Assembly (NCBI RefSeq): GCF_001500045.1
Contig: NZ_LQIX01000005.1
Location: 1-64,000, forward strand
DNA from: Mycobacterium sp. GA-1199
GTDB taxonomy: Bacteria > Actinomycetota > Actinomycetes > Mycobacteriales > Mycobacteriaceae
Length of the DNA: 64,000 bases
Direction: 5' to 3'
The notes under the pieces were generated by a model. It was not told where the DNA came from and ran no database searches. It worked only from the letters and a program-made list of their open reading frames with translations. Below are positions 7,956 through 16,911 of the stretch, one piece after another. Position 1 is the stretch's first letter, and each line of letters starts with the position of its first letter. The translations under genes and the position numbers were made by a program.

Positions 7956-9149
7956 CTATGAGGTGGCGGTGAGCATCAGGGCGCCGGTGGCGGTCGGTAG
8001 TCCCGACGTCACCAGGCACACCTCGGCGCCGGGCACCTGGCTGGTCGAATGCCCTCGGATCTGCCGCACTCCTTCGACCACGTGGTTGAGTCCGTGGATG
8101 TAACCCTCTGACAGGTTTCCGCCCGCCGTGTTGATGGGCAGGCTGCCTCCGACGCGCAATGCGCCGCTCGCGGCGAAGTGACCGCCCCCGCCCTTGGTGG
8201 CGAAGCCGTAGTCCTCCAACTGAAGCAGCACGGTGATGGTGAAGCAGTCGTACAGCTGCGCGACGTCGACGTCTTCTGGTCCTAAACCGGCTCTGCGATA
8301 GAGGGTTTCGGCTGTCTGTTTCGACGGTTGCTCAACCAGGCTTTCTCGCATCAGTGCCGGGAAGACCAACCCGGGTTGTTGATAGGCGTCGGCGCCCTGG
8401 GCCACCGCGCGGATCGACACCGGCGTGGAGGCGGTATCGCGCGCCCGTTCGCTGGAGGTCACCACGACGGCGCACGCGCCGTCTGTTTCCAGACAGTAGT
8501 CGTAAAGGCGCAGCGGCTCGGTCACCGGCCGGGAGTCCAGATAGTCGGCCATGGTCATCGGCTTGCCGTGCATCTGCGCGGCGGGGTTGGCATTGGCGTG
8601 TTCGCGACAGGCGAGTGCGATCGCACCCAGATGCTCAGGCTCGGTGCCGAATTCGATCATGTGCCGACGGGCGATCAACGCGAACATCTGACCGGGGGCC
8701 ATCAGGCCGTAGGGGAGGAAGAACTCGTCGTACGAGCCGTTCCCGCCGACGGGTGCGTTCTGGCGCCGCCCCCGGCCGAAACGAGCGCCCGAACGCCCGT
8801 TGAGCGAGCGGAACACCAACACTGACCGCGCCAGCCCGGAGGCGATCGCCGCGCAAGCCTGCGCCACCATCCCGGCCGGGGCCGAACCCCCGGTGCCGGT
8901 CGATCCCCAGTAGGTCAACGAAGGCAGGCCCAGCACGTCAGCCACATCGTTGTGGCGCACCGCGTCCTGTTCGCAGCGCACGATGCCGTCGATGTCGGCC
9001 GGTGTCAGGCCCGCGTCGGCGATCGCGGCGGTACACGCCTGCGCGGCCAGCGCCAGTTCGGTGCGTCCGGACTTCCTGCTGAAGTCGGTGGCGCCGATCC
9101 CGACGATCGCGCAGCGGTCACGCAACGGGTGCGTTGACGGCGCGGACAT
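7956..9149 (-). CDS. SCP2/lipid-transfer-type thiolase-fold protein (Ltp2-like)
   Basis: This 397-residue protein starts CAIVGIGATDFSRKSG and ends in the thiolase fold with GGNLSEGYIHGLNHVVEG, which provides the conserved His. It contains QLYDCFTI with the tyrosine region used by Ltp2-type aldolases. The classical nucleophilic cysteine of degradative thiolases is not evident, so carbon-carbon cleavage by a retro-aldol reaction of a CoA thioester, with the adjacent DUF35 protein, is more likely than thiolysis. ATG 9149 (MSAPSTHPLRDRCAIV) fits family N-termini. It is divergent from the P450 gene at 9264. Confidence 0.86.
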   Translation of the reverse strand: MSAPSTHPLRDRCAIVGIGATDFSRKSGRTELALAAQACTAAIADAGLTPADIDGIVRCEQDAVRHNDVADVLGLPSLTYWGSTGTGGSAPAGMVAQACAAIASGLARSVLVFRSLNGRSGARFGRGRRQNAPVGGNGSYDEFFLPYGLMAPGQMFALIARRHMIEFGTEPEHLGAIALACREHANANPAAQMHGKPMTMADYLDSRPVTEPLRLYDYCLETDGACAVVVTSSERARDTASTPVSIRAVAQGADAYQQPGLVFPALMRESLVEQPSKQTAETLYRRAGLGPEDVDVAQLYDCFTITVLLQLEDYGFATKGGGGHFAASGALRVGGSLPINTAGGNLSEGYIHGLNHVVEGVRQIRGHSTSQVPGAEVCLVTSGLPTATGALMLTATS

Positions 9150-9175
9150 GAAAAGCACCCTAGCGTCAAACACCT

Positions 9176-9193
9176 CAAATATGACAGTATTCG
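9176..9193. promoter_or_regulatory. candidate operator of the 3-9 kb island (site 3)
   Basis: CAAATATGACAGTATTCG shares its first seven bases with site 2, and its right half TATTCG is one base from the palindromic partner. It sits in the 114-bp gap between the divergent thiolase operon and P450 gene, so one bound regulator could control both. Confidence 0.5.
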
Positions 9194-9263
9194 GACTTGG
9201 CCGCCGGACGTGGGCGCGGTTCGCGACGCATGCCGGTGGCAGGTACAAACTCGGAGGTTGTAG

Positions 9264-10472
9264 ATGACCGACACACTCGACGCCGCCGCGCCGGAGATCC
9301 CCATCGATCTGTACTCGGCGAAGTCGTTCAGCAACGGCCACCCCTTCGAGCAATACCGATGGCTGCGGGCCAATGCGCCCGTCTACAAGCACCCGGCCCC
9401 GGACGGCGGCTTCTTTTGGGCGGTGACGCGTAACGCCGATATCCGCCATATAGAGCACCATCCCGAGCTGTTCCAGTCCTCACCGTCGGTCGGCATCGTG
9501 GACGCGGAGATCGAGGTCGGGTTCCTGTCGATGGACGCACCACGACACGCACACTTTCGCAAAGTGATTGCGCCGCGCCTGATCCCGGCGCGGGTCAAGC
9601 ACATGCTGCCGGACCTGCAGCGGTTGGCCTCCGGCATCGTCGACGAGGTGGCCGGTCTCGGCGAGTGCGACGTCGTCGAGCTGGCCGGTCAGATGGCCGG
9701 TTACACGGCGGCGGCCCTGTTGGGCATACCCCGCGAACACGGCCACCGCCTGCACGAGCTGTTCATGATCACGCACAGCTCCCCGGACATCGTGGGGGAG
9801 GAGGCGTTTCACGCGGCGTTCATCGAGATGGCCGGCATGGGCTTCGAAGCGTTCGCCGCGAAGAAGGCCAACCCGGCCGATGACGTGTTGAGTGCCTACG
9901 CGAACATGGAAGTCGACGGTCGCCCGATCACCGACATGGAATTCATCGGCAACTTCATACTTCTCACCGACGGCAGCCTCGACACGTCGCGCAACCTCAT
10001 CTCGGGCGGGATGAAGCTGTTGTTCGACCATCCTGACGTCCGCCGACGTCTGGTCGGAGACCTCGACGCGCTCCTGCCCGGTGCGATCGAGGAGATGCTG
10101 CGTCTGCTCTCGCCGGTGGTCTACATCCGCCGGCTGGCCACCGAGGACACCGAGCTGGCCGGTCAGCCGATCGCCAAGGGGGACCGCGTGGTCATGTACT
10201 ACGGCTCCGGGAATCGCGACGAGCGGATCTACGACGACCCCGAAGCCTTCGACATCGACCGTAAACGCAGCGAACACATCGCGTTCGGTGGCGGCGGCCC
10301 CCATTTCTGCGTCGGCTCGCATCTGGGCCGGGCGGAAGGCACGGTGATGATCCGTGAGTTGCTCACGCGCCTACCCGACATCGAGCAGGCCGGCCCGGAG
10401 ACATGGGCGGCGACCAGTCTCACCTCCGGTCTGTCGTCCCTACCGGTGCGGTTCACGCCGAGATCCAGCTAA
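9264..10472 (+). CDS. cytochrome P450
   Basis: This 402-residue soluble P450 has the EEMLR (ExxR) motif, an I-helix with GSLDTS in place of AGxDTT, and the heme loop FGGGGPHFCVGSHLGR with the cysteine ligand. The extra Gly in the loop resembles what I recall of mycobacterial CYP124/CYP125-type enzymes, but full-length subfamily assignment is not possible by eye. An RBS (GGAGG, 9253-9257) supports ATG 9264. It probably hydroxylates the substrate of the island. No ferredoxin or reductase gene is adjacent. Confidence 0.94.
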   Translation: MTDTLDAAAPEIPIDLYSAKSFSNGHPFEQYRWLRANAPVYKHPAPDGGFFWAVTRNADIRHIEHHPELFQSSPSVGIVDAEIEVGFLSMDAPRHAHFRKVIAPRLIPARVKHMLPDLQRLASGIVDEVAGLGECDVVELAGQMAGYTAAALLGIPREHGHRLHELFMITHSSPDIVGEEAFHAAFIEMAGMGFEAFAAKKANPADDVLSAYANMEVDGRPITDMEFIGNFILLTDGSLDTSRNLISGGMKLLFDHPDVRRRLVGDLDALLPGAIEEMLRLLSPVVYIRRLATEDTELAGQPIAKGDRVVMYYGSGNRDERIYDDPEAFDIDRKRSEHIAFGGGGPHFCVGSHLGRAEGTVMIRELLTRLPDIEQAGPETWAATSLTSGLSSLPVRFTPRSS

Positions 10473-10557
10473 CGGGCCGGTTTCGGCGTGCTAACGATTC
10501 GGGCCAGTCTGCCTTCCTCAGGTGCGCAGATGCCCATGTCGTGGTGTCGTGGAAGCA

Positions 10558-11061
10558 ATGTCGAATCGAGGATGGTTTCTGATCGGTGCGGTGGCCGCAT
10601 GCTCGGCCGCGGCCGCGTTCACCCTGCCGTCGGCCCTCGCGGCACCGGCGACCGACACCCGCGGCTACGTCGACTCGACCGCGCGGTGTGCGGCGCCCTA
10701 CTCGGCGGTGGTGTTCGGCAGCACCGCCACGTCGCGCGTGGCGATCTGTGAGACACCCAACGGCGGCTACGAATACCGCGGAGTGCGGGTGCGCGACGGC
10801 GCGAAACTGATCAAAACCGCGCAGAAGTCGGGCAACACGTTCACGGTCGACAACAACGGGATCACCTACACCGTCTCCGAGGACTCGCTGATCCTCGCGG
10901 AGGGCTCACGCGTCATCCGCGACGAGGCAATGTTGGATTTCCATGAGGCCTCCGCGTCGAGCCCCGGCATGTCGCCGCCCGCGGCGAGTTCGGCACCCAC
11001 CACATCGCAAAAGCCGCTGCCGCCACCGCTGCCCGCGGAAGTGGGGCACGACGACAGCTGA
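10558..11061 (+). CDS. small secreted protein of unknown function
   Basis: This 167-residue protein has a signal peptide: MSNRG, a hydrophobic stretch to about residue 26 and an ALA-AP cleavage site. The mature part has a pair of cysteines (ARCAAP, AICETP) that could form a disulfide and a compact beta-type domain to about residue 125. A low-complexity Pro/Ser tail (SSPGMSPPAASSAP, LPPPLP) follows. ATG 10558 is chosen because it places the signal peptide at the N-terminus; an in-frame upstream start at 10522 would precede it with charged residues. I do not recognise the family. Confidence 0.75.
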   Translation: MSNRGWFLIGAVAACSAAAAFTLPSALAAPATDTRGYVDSTARCAAPYSAVVFGSTATSRVAICETPNGGYEYRGVRVRDGAKLIKTAQKSGNTFTVDNNGITYTVSEDSLILAEGSRVIRDEAMLDFHEASASSPGMSPPAASSAPTTSQKPLPPPLPAEVGHDDS

Positions 11062-11147
11062 CGGGACCGGATCCACGCCCGCCGACTCGCTGCCGATCGA
11101 ATTTAGAACTCTCGGTTGAGATTTCGTTCCTTCACGGTGTCGAAGGC

Positions 11148-11813
11148 CTACGGTCCGGACGGGGTCGCCATAGCGGTCGTCAGGGACTGCATCGTGCGGT
11201 CGCGCTCGTCGCCCATTCCGACCAGGGTATCGACGATCAACGGTCCGAGTATCTGGGTCAGGCCGTGACCCTCGTGCCCGAAGAACCCGGCGACCTCCAG
11301 CAGCACCGCACCGTGGCTGATGCTCCACAGCCGCCCCGCGACGGCCGCCTCCCCGTCGTCGCGGATGCGCCCGGCCGCGATCATTCGACGCACGCCGGTC
11401 AGCAGTGCGTCGAACGACGCCGCCCACTCGCTTCGTGCGGTGGCGCTGCCGGTGGCCGTGAGATCGGCGTGGTACCTGTTCAATGACTCGGCGGCGGTGC
11501 CGAACATCATCTGGTAGCGCTGCGGGTTCTGCAGCGCGAATTCGCGGTAGCGCGCGCCCATCACGAAGAAGTCGGCGACCGGGTCCTCGGTCGGTGTGAC
11601 CTGGGTCAGGGCCCGCGTGAAGCGGAGGAACGACTCGCCGGCGATCGCGTCGATCAAACCCGACATGCCCCCGAAGTGGGTGTACACCGCCATCGTCGAG
11701 GTTCCGGTCTCGGCGGCGAGGTTGCGCGCGCTCAGCGCGGCAAGGCCGTCGCGCTCGAGAATGCGGATGCCGGCCTCGACCAGGTGCTCCCGAGCGGCGC
11801 TCACCCTTGCCAT
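11148..11813 (-). CDS. TetR-family transcriptional regulator
   Basis: This 221-residue repressor has a HTH at residues 5-50 (LSARNLAAETGTSTMAVYTH, then FGG) and a variable helical ligand domain. It is divergent from the carotenoid-oxygenase gene across 55 bases that hold two palindromes, so it probably represses that gene and itself. The inducer is unknown. Confidence 0.9.
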   Translation of the reverse strand: MARVSAAREHLVEAGIRILERDGLAALSARNLAAETGTSTMAVYTHFGGMSGLIDAIAGESFLRFTRALTQVTPTEDPVADFFVMGARYREFALQNPQRYQMMFGTAAESLNRYHADLTATGSATARSEWAASFDALLTGVRRMIAAGRIRDDGEAAVAGRLWSISHGAVLLEVAGFFGHEGHGLTQILGPLIVDTLVGMGDERDRTMQSLTTAMATPSGP

Positions 11814-11819
11814 AGTGCC

Positions 11820-11857
11820 ATAACGGTGTTATACAGAGGAGGTCATAACACTGTTAT
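11820..11857. promoter_or_regulatory. tandem TetR operators between regulator and carotenoid oxygenase
   Basis: Two palindromes, ATAACGGTGTTAT (11820-11832) and ATAACACTGTTAT (11845-11857), have centres 25 bases apart. Both match ATAAC-N3-GTTAT. They fill the short divergent promoter region, an arrangement typical of TetR autoregulation with two dimers. Confidence 0.8.
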
Positions 11858-11868
11858 AGGGATGTCCG

Positions 11869-13302
11869 ATGACGAACCGTTACCTTGAAGGCGCCTTCGC
11901 GCCGATCCACGACGAGCACACGCTGACCGACCTCGACATCACCGGGACGATTCCCGAACACCTCGACGGCCGTTATCTGCGCAACGGCCCGAACCCGATC
12001 GGAGAGCTCGACCCCGAGCTGTATCACTGGTTTGTCGGCGACGGGATGGTGCACGGCATCCGGATTCGCGACGGCAGGGCGGAGTGGTACCGCAACCGGT
12101 GGGTCCGTGGTCCGCAGACCGCGCGGGCTCTGGGAGAGCAGCCGCCGAAGGGGCACTTTCCGATCTCGGGAATCGGCGCCAACACCAACGTCATCGGACA
12201 TGCCGGTAAGACGATCGCGCTGATCGAGTCCGGCGTCACCAACGTCGAACTCACCGACGAGCTCGACACCGTCGGCGCCTGCGATTTCGACGGGACGCTG
12301 ACCGGTGGCTACACCGCCCATCCCAAGCGCGACCCGGACAGCGGTGAGTTGCACGCCGTCTCCTACAGCATGTACCGCGGCAACACGGTGCAGTACTCGG
12401 TGATCGATGCCGACGGGCGCGCGCGACGCACGGTCGACATCGAGGTGGCGGGAAGCCCGATGATGCACGACTTCTCGCTGACCGAGAACCACGTCGTGTT
12501 CTACGACCTGCCGGTGACGTTCGACACCGGTATGGCGGTCCAGATGACGGTTCCGCACGGTCTTCGTTTCGTGTCCCGGCTCGTGTTGTCAGCCCTCATC
12601 GGCCGGGTGCGCATTCCCGACCCGATCAGCGCGCGGCAACCGCGGGGTCAGACAACCGATCGCCGGTTCCCGTACTCGTGGAACCCTCGGTATCCGGCGC
12701 GGGTCGGCGTGATGCCGCGCGAGGGCGGCAATGCCGATGTGCGCTGGTTCGACGTCGAGCCCTGCTACGTGTTCCATCCAATGAACGCCTACGACGACGG
12801 CGACACCATCGTGCTCGACGTGGTGCGTCACCCGAAGATGTTCGACACCAACCAGCTTGGACCCGACGAGGGGCCCCCGACGCTCGACCGCTGGACGGTC
12901 GACCTCGCCGACGGGAAGGTCCGCGAATCGCGCATCGACGATCGCGGTCAGGAGTTTCCCCGTGTCGATGAACGCCGCGTCGGCAGGCGGCACCGCTACG
13001 GGTATGCGCCCAGCGTCGGCGAGGGCGAGGCCGCCGACGTCCTGCTCAAGCACGATCTCGTCGGCGGCAGAACCCAATCGCGGTCGTTCGGTGACGGAAA
13101 AGTGCTCGGGGAGTTCGTCTTCGAGCCCTCGTCGCCGGACGCGGCCGAGGACGACGGCGTGTTGATGGGCTATGTCTACGACCGCCGGACCGACCGCAGT
13201 GAGCTGGCACTACTCGATGCGCAGACCTTGGAAGACGTCGCGACCATCCGGCTACCGCACCGCGTTCCCGCGGGGTTCCACGGAAACTGGGTACCGGCCT
13301 AG
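11869..13302 (+). CDS. carotenoid oxygenase (RPE65/lignostilbene dioxygenase family)
   Basis: This 477-residue protein belongs to the seven-bladed propeller family of non-heme iron oxygenases that cleave carotenoids, apocarotenoids or stilbenes. The early motif LDGRYLRNGPNPIGE is typical. Four likely iron-ligand histidines are visible in AHPKRDPDSGELHAVS, MMHDFSLTENHVV, CYVFHPMNAYDDGD and the C-terminal GFHGNWVP. The start at 11869 is 11 bases after the second TetR operator. The gene is controlled by the divergent regulator by inference. The nearest downstream gene, glutaminase, is 9 bases away and may be co-transcribed. Confidence 0.92.
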   Translation: MTNRYLEGAFAPIHDEHTLTDLDITGTIPEHLDGRYLRNGPNPIGELDPELYHWFVGDGMVHGIRIRDGRAEWYRNRWVRGPQTARALGEQPPKGHFPISGIGANTNVIGHAGKTIALIESGVTNVELTDELDTVGACDFDGTLTGGYTAHPKRDPDSGELHAVSYSMYRGNTVQYSVIDADGRARRTVDIEVAGSPMMHDFSLTENHVVFYDLPVTFDTGMAVQMTVPHGLRFVSRLVLSALIGRVRIPDPISARQPRGQTTDRRFPYSWNPRYPARVGVMPREGGNADVRWFDVEPCYVFHPMNAYDDGDTIVLDVVRHPKMFDTNQLGPDEGPPTLDRWTVDLADGKVRESRIDDRGQEFPRVDERRVGRRHRYGYAPSVGEGEAADVLLKHDLVGGRTQSRSFGDGKVLGEFVFEPSSPDAAEDDGVLMGYVYDRRTDRSELALLDAQTLEDVATIRLPHRVPAGFHGNWVPA

Positions 13303-13311
13303 GATTGCGCC

Positions 13312-14604
13312 ATGGCCGAACTGGTGCAGTCGCTCCTGGACCAGATTCGGGAGCGCCACGCCGACAACGACGAAGGGGCGCTGGCCGACTACATCCCCGA
13401 GCTGAGACGCGTGGACCCCAAGGGATTCGGCCTGTCGTTGTCCATGGCCGATGGCTATGTCTATGAATCCGGTGACACGGCAATCCAGTTCACCATCCAG
13501 TCGATATCGAAGCCGTTCACCTACGCGCTCGCGCTCGAGCGCATGGGCATGGACGCCGTCGACGCCAGAATCGGCGTTGAACCCTCCGGCGAGGCGTTCA
13601 ACCAGATCAGCGTCGACGAAACCACCAAAACGCCGAAGAATCCGATGATCAACGCCGGTGCGATCGCCGCCGCCTCGCTGATACCCGGCGCCACGGCCGA
13701 CGAGCGGTTCAACCAGATTCACGAGTTCTATTCGGCTTTTGCGGGCCGCGAGCTCGCAATCGATCACGACGTCTACGGTTCAGAGCAGGCCACCGGTAGT
13801 CGCAACCGCGCGATCGCCTACATGCTGCAGAGCTTCGGCGTGCTCGACGGCGATCCCGACGAGACTCTCGACGTCTACTTCCGGCAGTGCTCGATCAAGG
13901 TGACGAGCACCGATCTGGCCGTCATGGCCGCCACGCTCGCCCGCGGTGGCGTCGAGCCGGTGGCTGGGCGGCGCGTGGCCAGTGCGGCGGTCGTGCAACG
14001 CACGCTGAGCGTGATGGTCACGTGCGGGATGTACGACGCGGCAGGGGATTGGGCGAGTGCCGTCGGCATGCCCGCCAAGAGCGGTGTCGGCGGCGGCATC
14101 GCGGCCGTGCTGCCCGGGCAGCTCGGAATCGGCGTCTACTCACCGCGGTTGGACGCCAAAGGCAACAGCGTGCGAGGGACCGAAGTGTGTCGCAGCATGT
14201 CTGCGGAGCTCGGCCTGCACTTCCTCGCGCACACCCGGGAATCCCGGTCGACGATCCGCAACGCGTACGACGTCGAACCGGGTGTGCGGGTTTTCGAACT
14301 GCACGGCGACCTGTTGTTCGCCGGTGCCGAGCAGGTGCTGCGCAGGGTCTATCGCGAGCGCGACGCATTCGACGTCGCGATTCTGGAACTGTCACGGGTC
14401 GACGACATCGACGACGCGGCGCGCCGCATGTTCGCGGGCATGCGCGAATCGCTCGTCGCGGCCGGCAAGGAGGGCTACGTGGTCGACCCCGACCGGGTCC
14501 TGACCGCAAGCCACACCGAGGGCTTCGATGCCAGGGTGTACGGCACACTCGAGGATGCGCTGAGCGCTACGGCGCACCTCGGCTCCGGTGATTCAGGCGG
14601 GTAG
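13312..14604 (+). CDS. glsA: glutaminase with C-terminal STAS domain
   Basis: This 430-residue glutaminase hydrolyses glutamine to glutamate and ammonia. Residues 1-305 form the beta-lactamase-like glutaminase domain, with the Ser-Lys pair in SISKPFTYAL, NPMINAGAI, the YGSEQATGSRNRA region and GMPAKSGVGGGI. The last 110 residues (VFELHGDLLFAGAEQVLRR onward) resemble a STAS domain, an addition found in many actinobacterial glutaminases and possibly regulatory. The 3' end overlaps the convergent cyclase gene by 12 bases. Confidence 0.92.
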   Translation: MAELVQSLLDQIRERHADNDEGALADYIPELRRVDPKGFGLSLSMADGYVYESGDTAIQFTIQSISKPFTYALALERMGMDAVDARIGVEPSGEAFNQISVDETTKTPKNPMINAGAIAAASLIPGATADERFNQIHEFYSAFAGRELAIDHDVYGSEQATGSRNRAIAYMLQSFGVLDGDPDETLDVYFRQCSIKVTSTDLAVMAATLARGGVEPVAGRRVASAAVVQRTLSVMVTCGMYDAAGDWASAVGMPAKSGVGGGIAAVLPGQLGIGVYSPRLDAKGNSVRGTEVCRSMSAELGLHFLAHTRESRSTIRNAYDVEPGVRVFELHGDLLFAGAEQVLRRVYRERDAFDVAILELSRVDDIDDAARRMFAGMRESLVAAGKEGYVVDPDRVLTASHTEGFDARVYGTLEDALSATAHLGSGDSGG

Positions 14605-16194
14605 GGCCAACCTCGTCGGCTCGTCGTGCCCCCGCAACGTCACCTCATCGCCCAATCGCCAGTGGGCACACTCGGTTTCGCTAGCGCCGCGCAGCGCGTC
14701 GGCGCTGGCGAGAATGTGTCCGGGAGTCTCCTTGGCCAGTTCACACAGCCGTGCCGCCTCGTTGACGGGCTCGCCGATGACGGTGTATTCGAAACGTTCC
14801 CGGGCGCCGACATTGCCGGCCACCGCCTCACCGGCGGCCACCCCGATGCCGGCGTCGAACTCGGGCACCTCCTCGTGGATGCGCCGCGCGATCGCCCGCG
14901 CGGCGGCCAGCGCCGAATCCTCCGGGTTCTCCAGACGCACCGGCGCCCCGAACACCGCGAGTGCACCGTCGCCCTCGAACTTGTTGACGAAGCCGTGGTG
15001 ACGATCCACCTCCTCGACGACCACGGCGAAGAACCGGTTGAGGAGGTCGACGACCTCGGTCGCGCGCTTGGCCGTGACCAGCTTCGTCGACCCGATGATG
15101 TCGACGAAGATCACCGCGACGTGCCGTTCCTCGCCGCCGAGCTTGGGCCGCTGTTTCTCCGCTTCGGCGGCGACCTCGCGGCCGACGTGGCGTCCGAAGA
15201 TGTCCCGCAGCCGCTCGCGTTCCTTGAGCCCCTGCACCATCGAGTTGAATCCCCGCTGTAGCTCGCCGAGTTCGGTGCCGTCGAAAACGACGAGATTGCA
15301 GTCCAGGTCGCCCTCCTCGACGTGCTTGAGAGCCGTTCGCACGACGCGTACCGGGGTGGCGATGAGCCACGACAGCAGCCACATCAGGGTGAGCCCGAAG
15401 GCGAGGGCGATCACCGCGATGATCATCACGGCCACCGCGAACTGGGTGGCGGTGAGGTTCCGCAGCGCCAGTGCGAACACCGCAAGCAGAAGGATGCCCA
15501 GCACCGGCACCCCGGAACTGAGCAGCCAGACCGTCATCGTTCGCCCCATGACGCCGTGCGCCAACCGCCGCGGAGGACGACCGGCCTCCAGCGCCTGAGC
15601 GGCGATCGGGCGCAGAGCGAACTCGGTGATCATGTAACAGGCGGTCGCCACCACGATGCCGGGGAAGCCCACCGCGAGCAGGAACCGCGGAATGAACGCC
15701 GGGTCCTGCATGCCGTACAGCACGGTGAGCAGCACCGTGCCGATGCCCCACAGCAGAAGAAGCTTCTTGGCCACACGCCATGGCGCCAGGAACACGTTCC
15801 GCTGGTCCTCGCGGGTAGGGTGCCGCTCCTCGATCGCCCACCGCAGCGAGCCGACGGTCCGCGAAGTGATCCACGTCGTGCCAAAGACGAGCGCGACCAC
15901 CATGTAGGCCGGCACCACGCCCCAGGTCAGCCAGGCCGGTGCGTCGGTGAAGACACTGGGAACGGGGATGGCGACCCCGTTGAGCAGCAGCGAGACCGCG
16001 ATGCCGAGGATGTTGGTGAACAGTATGAAGAACGTCAGGATCACCTGGATACGGACGCGTCGGCGCGCCTGACTCTCTTGCGGCTTTCCGAGTAACCACG
16101 ACCCGTATTCCGGGGTGCCCAACCGTCCACTCTGGCCGGTCACCGTCTCCAGGACGCGACCCAGCCGCTGTGCGACGCTCCTGTTGGCGGTCAT
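14593..16194 (-). CDS. membrane class III adenylate cyclase (6 TM, HAMP, cyclase domain)
   Basis: This 533-residue protein has about six transmembrane helices in residues 45-285, a HAMP linker (ATPVRVVRTALKHVEEGD) and a catalytic domain from about residue 345. Metal-binding Asp residues are in FVDIIGSTKL and FEGDGALAVFG, the substrate-selecting Lys is in VNKFEGDG, and the Asn/Arg transition-state pair is in VIGEPVNEAARL. All catalytic residues seem present, so it should make cAMP as a homodimer. It corresponds to the Rv1318c-Rv1320c cluster, where M. tuberculosis has three tandem paralogues; only one is here. Confidence 0.93.
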   Translation of the reverse strand: MTANRSVAQRLGRVLETVTGQSGRLGTPEYGSWLLGKPQESQARRRVRIQVILTFFILFTNILGIAVSLLLNGVAIPVPSVFTDAPAWLTWGVVPAYMVVALVFGTTWITSRTVGSLRWAIEERHPTREDQRNVFLAPWRVAKKLLLLWGIGTVLLTVLYGMQDPAFIPRFLLAVGFPGIVVATACYMITEFALRPIAAQALEAGRPPRRLAHGVMGRTMTVWLLSSGVPVLGILLLAVFALALRNLTATQFAVAVMIIAVIALAFGLTLMWLLSWLIATPVRVVRTALKHVEEGDLDCNLVVFDGTELGELQRGFNSMVQGLKERERLRDIFGRHVGREVAAEAEKQRPKLGGEERHVAVIFVDIIGSTKLVTAKRATEVVDLLNRFFAVVVEEVDRHHGFVNKFEGDGALAVFGAPVRLENPEDSALAAARAIARRIHEEVPEFDAGIGVAAGEAVAGNVGARERFEYTVIGEPVNEAARLCELAKETPGHILASADALRGASETECAHWRLGDEVTLRGHDEPTRLALPA

Positions 16195-16239
16195 CGTCCC
16201 CTCAGCCTAAATTGCCCGGCGGCCGCCTAAGGTGGTCGG

Positions 16240-16911
16240 GTGCGTCTCGTGATCGCCCAGTGCACTGTCGACTACGTCGGACGCCTGACCGCACACCTGC
16301 CTTCGGCGCGGCGACTGCTGCTGATCAAGGCGGATGGTTCGGTGAGCGTGCACGCCGACGACCGTGCCTACAAACCCCTGAACTGGATGACCCCGCCGTG
16401 TCGCCTCACCGAAGACACCTCCGGCCCGACGCCTGTCTGGGTGGTCGAGAACAAGGCCGGTGAGCAGCTGCGGATCACGGTCGAAGAAATCGAACACGAC
16501 TCGAGCCACGAGCTCGGCGTCGATCCCGGGTTGGTCAAGGACGGCGTCGAAGCGCATCTGCAGGAGCTGCTGGCCGAGCACGTCGAATTGCTGGGAGCGG
16601 GTTACACGCTGGTGCGGCGCGAGTACATGACCGCGATCGGCCCGGTCGACCTGCTGTGTCGAGACGCGAACGGCGGTTCGGTCGCGGTCGAGATCAAGCG
16701 CCGCGGCGAGATCGACGGGGTCGAGCAGCTCACCCGCTACCTCGAACTGCTCAACCGCGACAGCCTGTTGGCCCCGGTCGCCGGTGTCTTCGCCGCACAG
16801 CAGATCAAGCCGCAGGCCCGCACGCTGGCCACCGACCGCGGCATCCGCTGTGTCACGTTGGATTACGACAAGATGCGCGGCATGGACAGCGACGAGTTCC
16901 GGTTGTTCTGA
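16240..16911 (+). CDS. nucS: mismatch-specific endonuclease NucS/EndoMS
   Basis: This 223-residue protein is the key enzyme of the actinobacterial non-canonical mismatch repair that replaces MutS/MutL. It cleaves both strands at G-T, G-G and T-T mismatches and is tethered to the sliding clamp. The C-terminal nuclease core is visible: [12 protein letters not shown] with the Asp, and [17 protein letters not shown] with the E-x-K pair. The start is GTG 16240 ([16 protein letters not shown]). The stop overlaps the next start by one base (TGATG), so the two are probably co-translated. Confidence 0.95.
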   Translation: MRLVIAQCTVDYVGRLTAHLPSARRLLLIKADGSVSVHADDRAYKPLNWMTPPCRLTEDTSGPTPVWVVENKAGEQLRITVEEIEHDSSHELGVDPGLVKDGVEAHLQELLAEHVELLGAGYTLVRREYMTAIGPVDLLCRDANGGSVAVEIKRRGEIDGVEQLTRYLELLNRDSLLAPVAGVFAAQQIKPQARTLATDRGIRCVTLDYDKMRGMDSDEFRLF

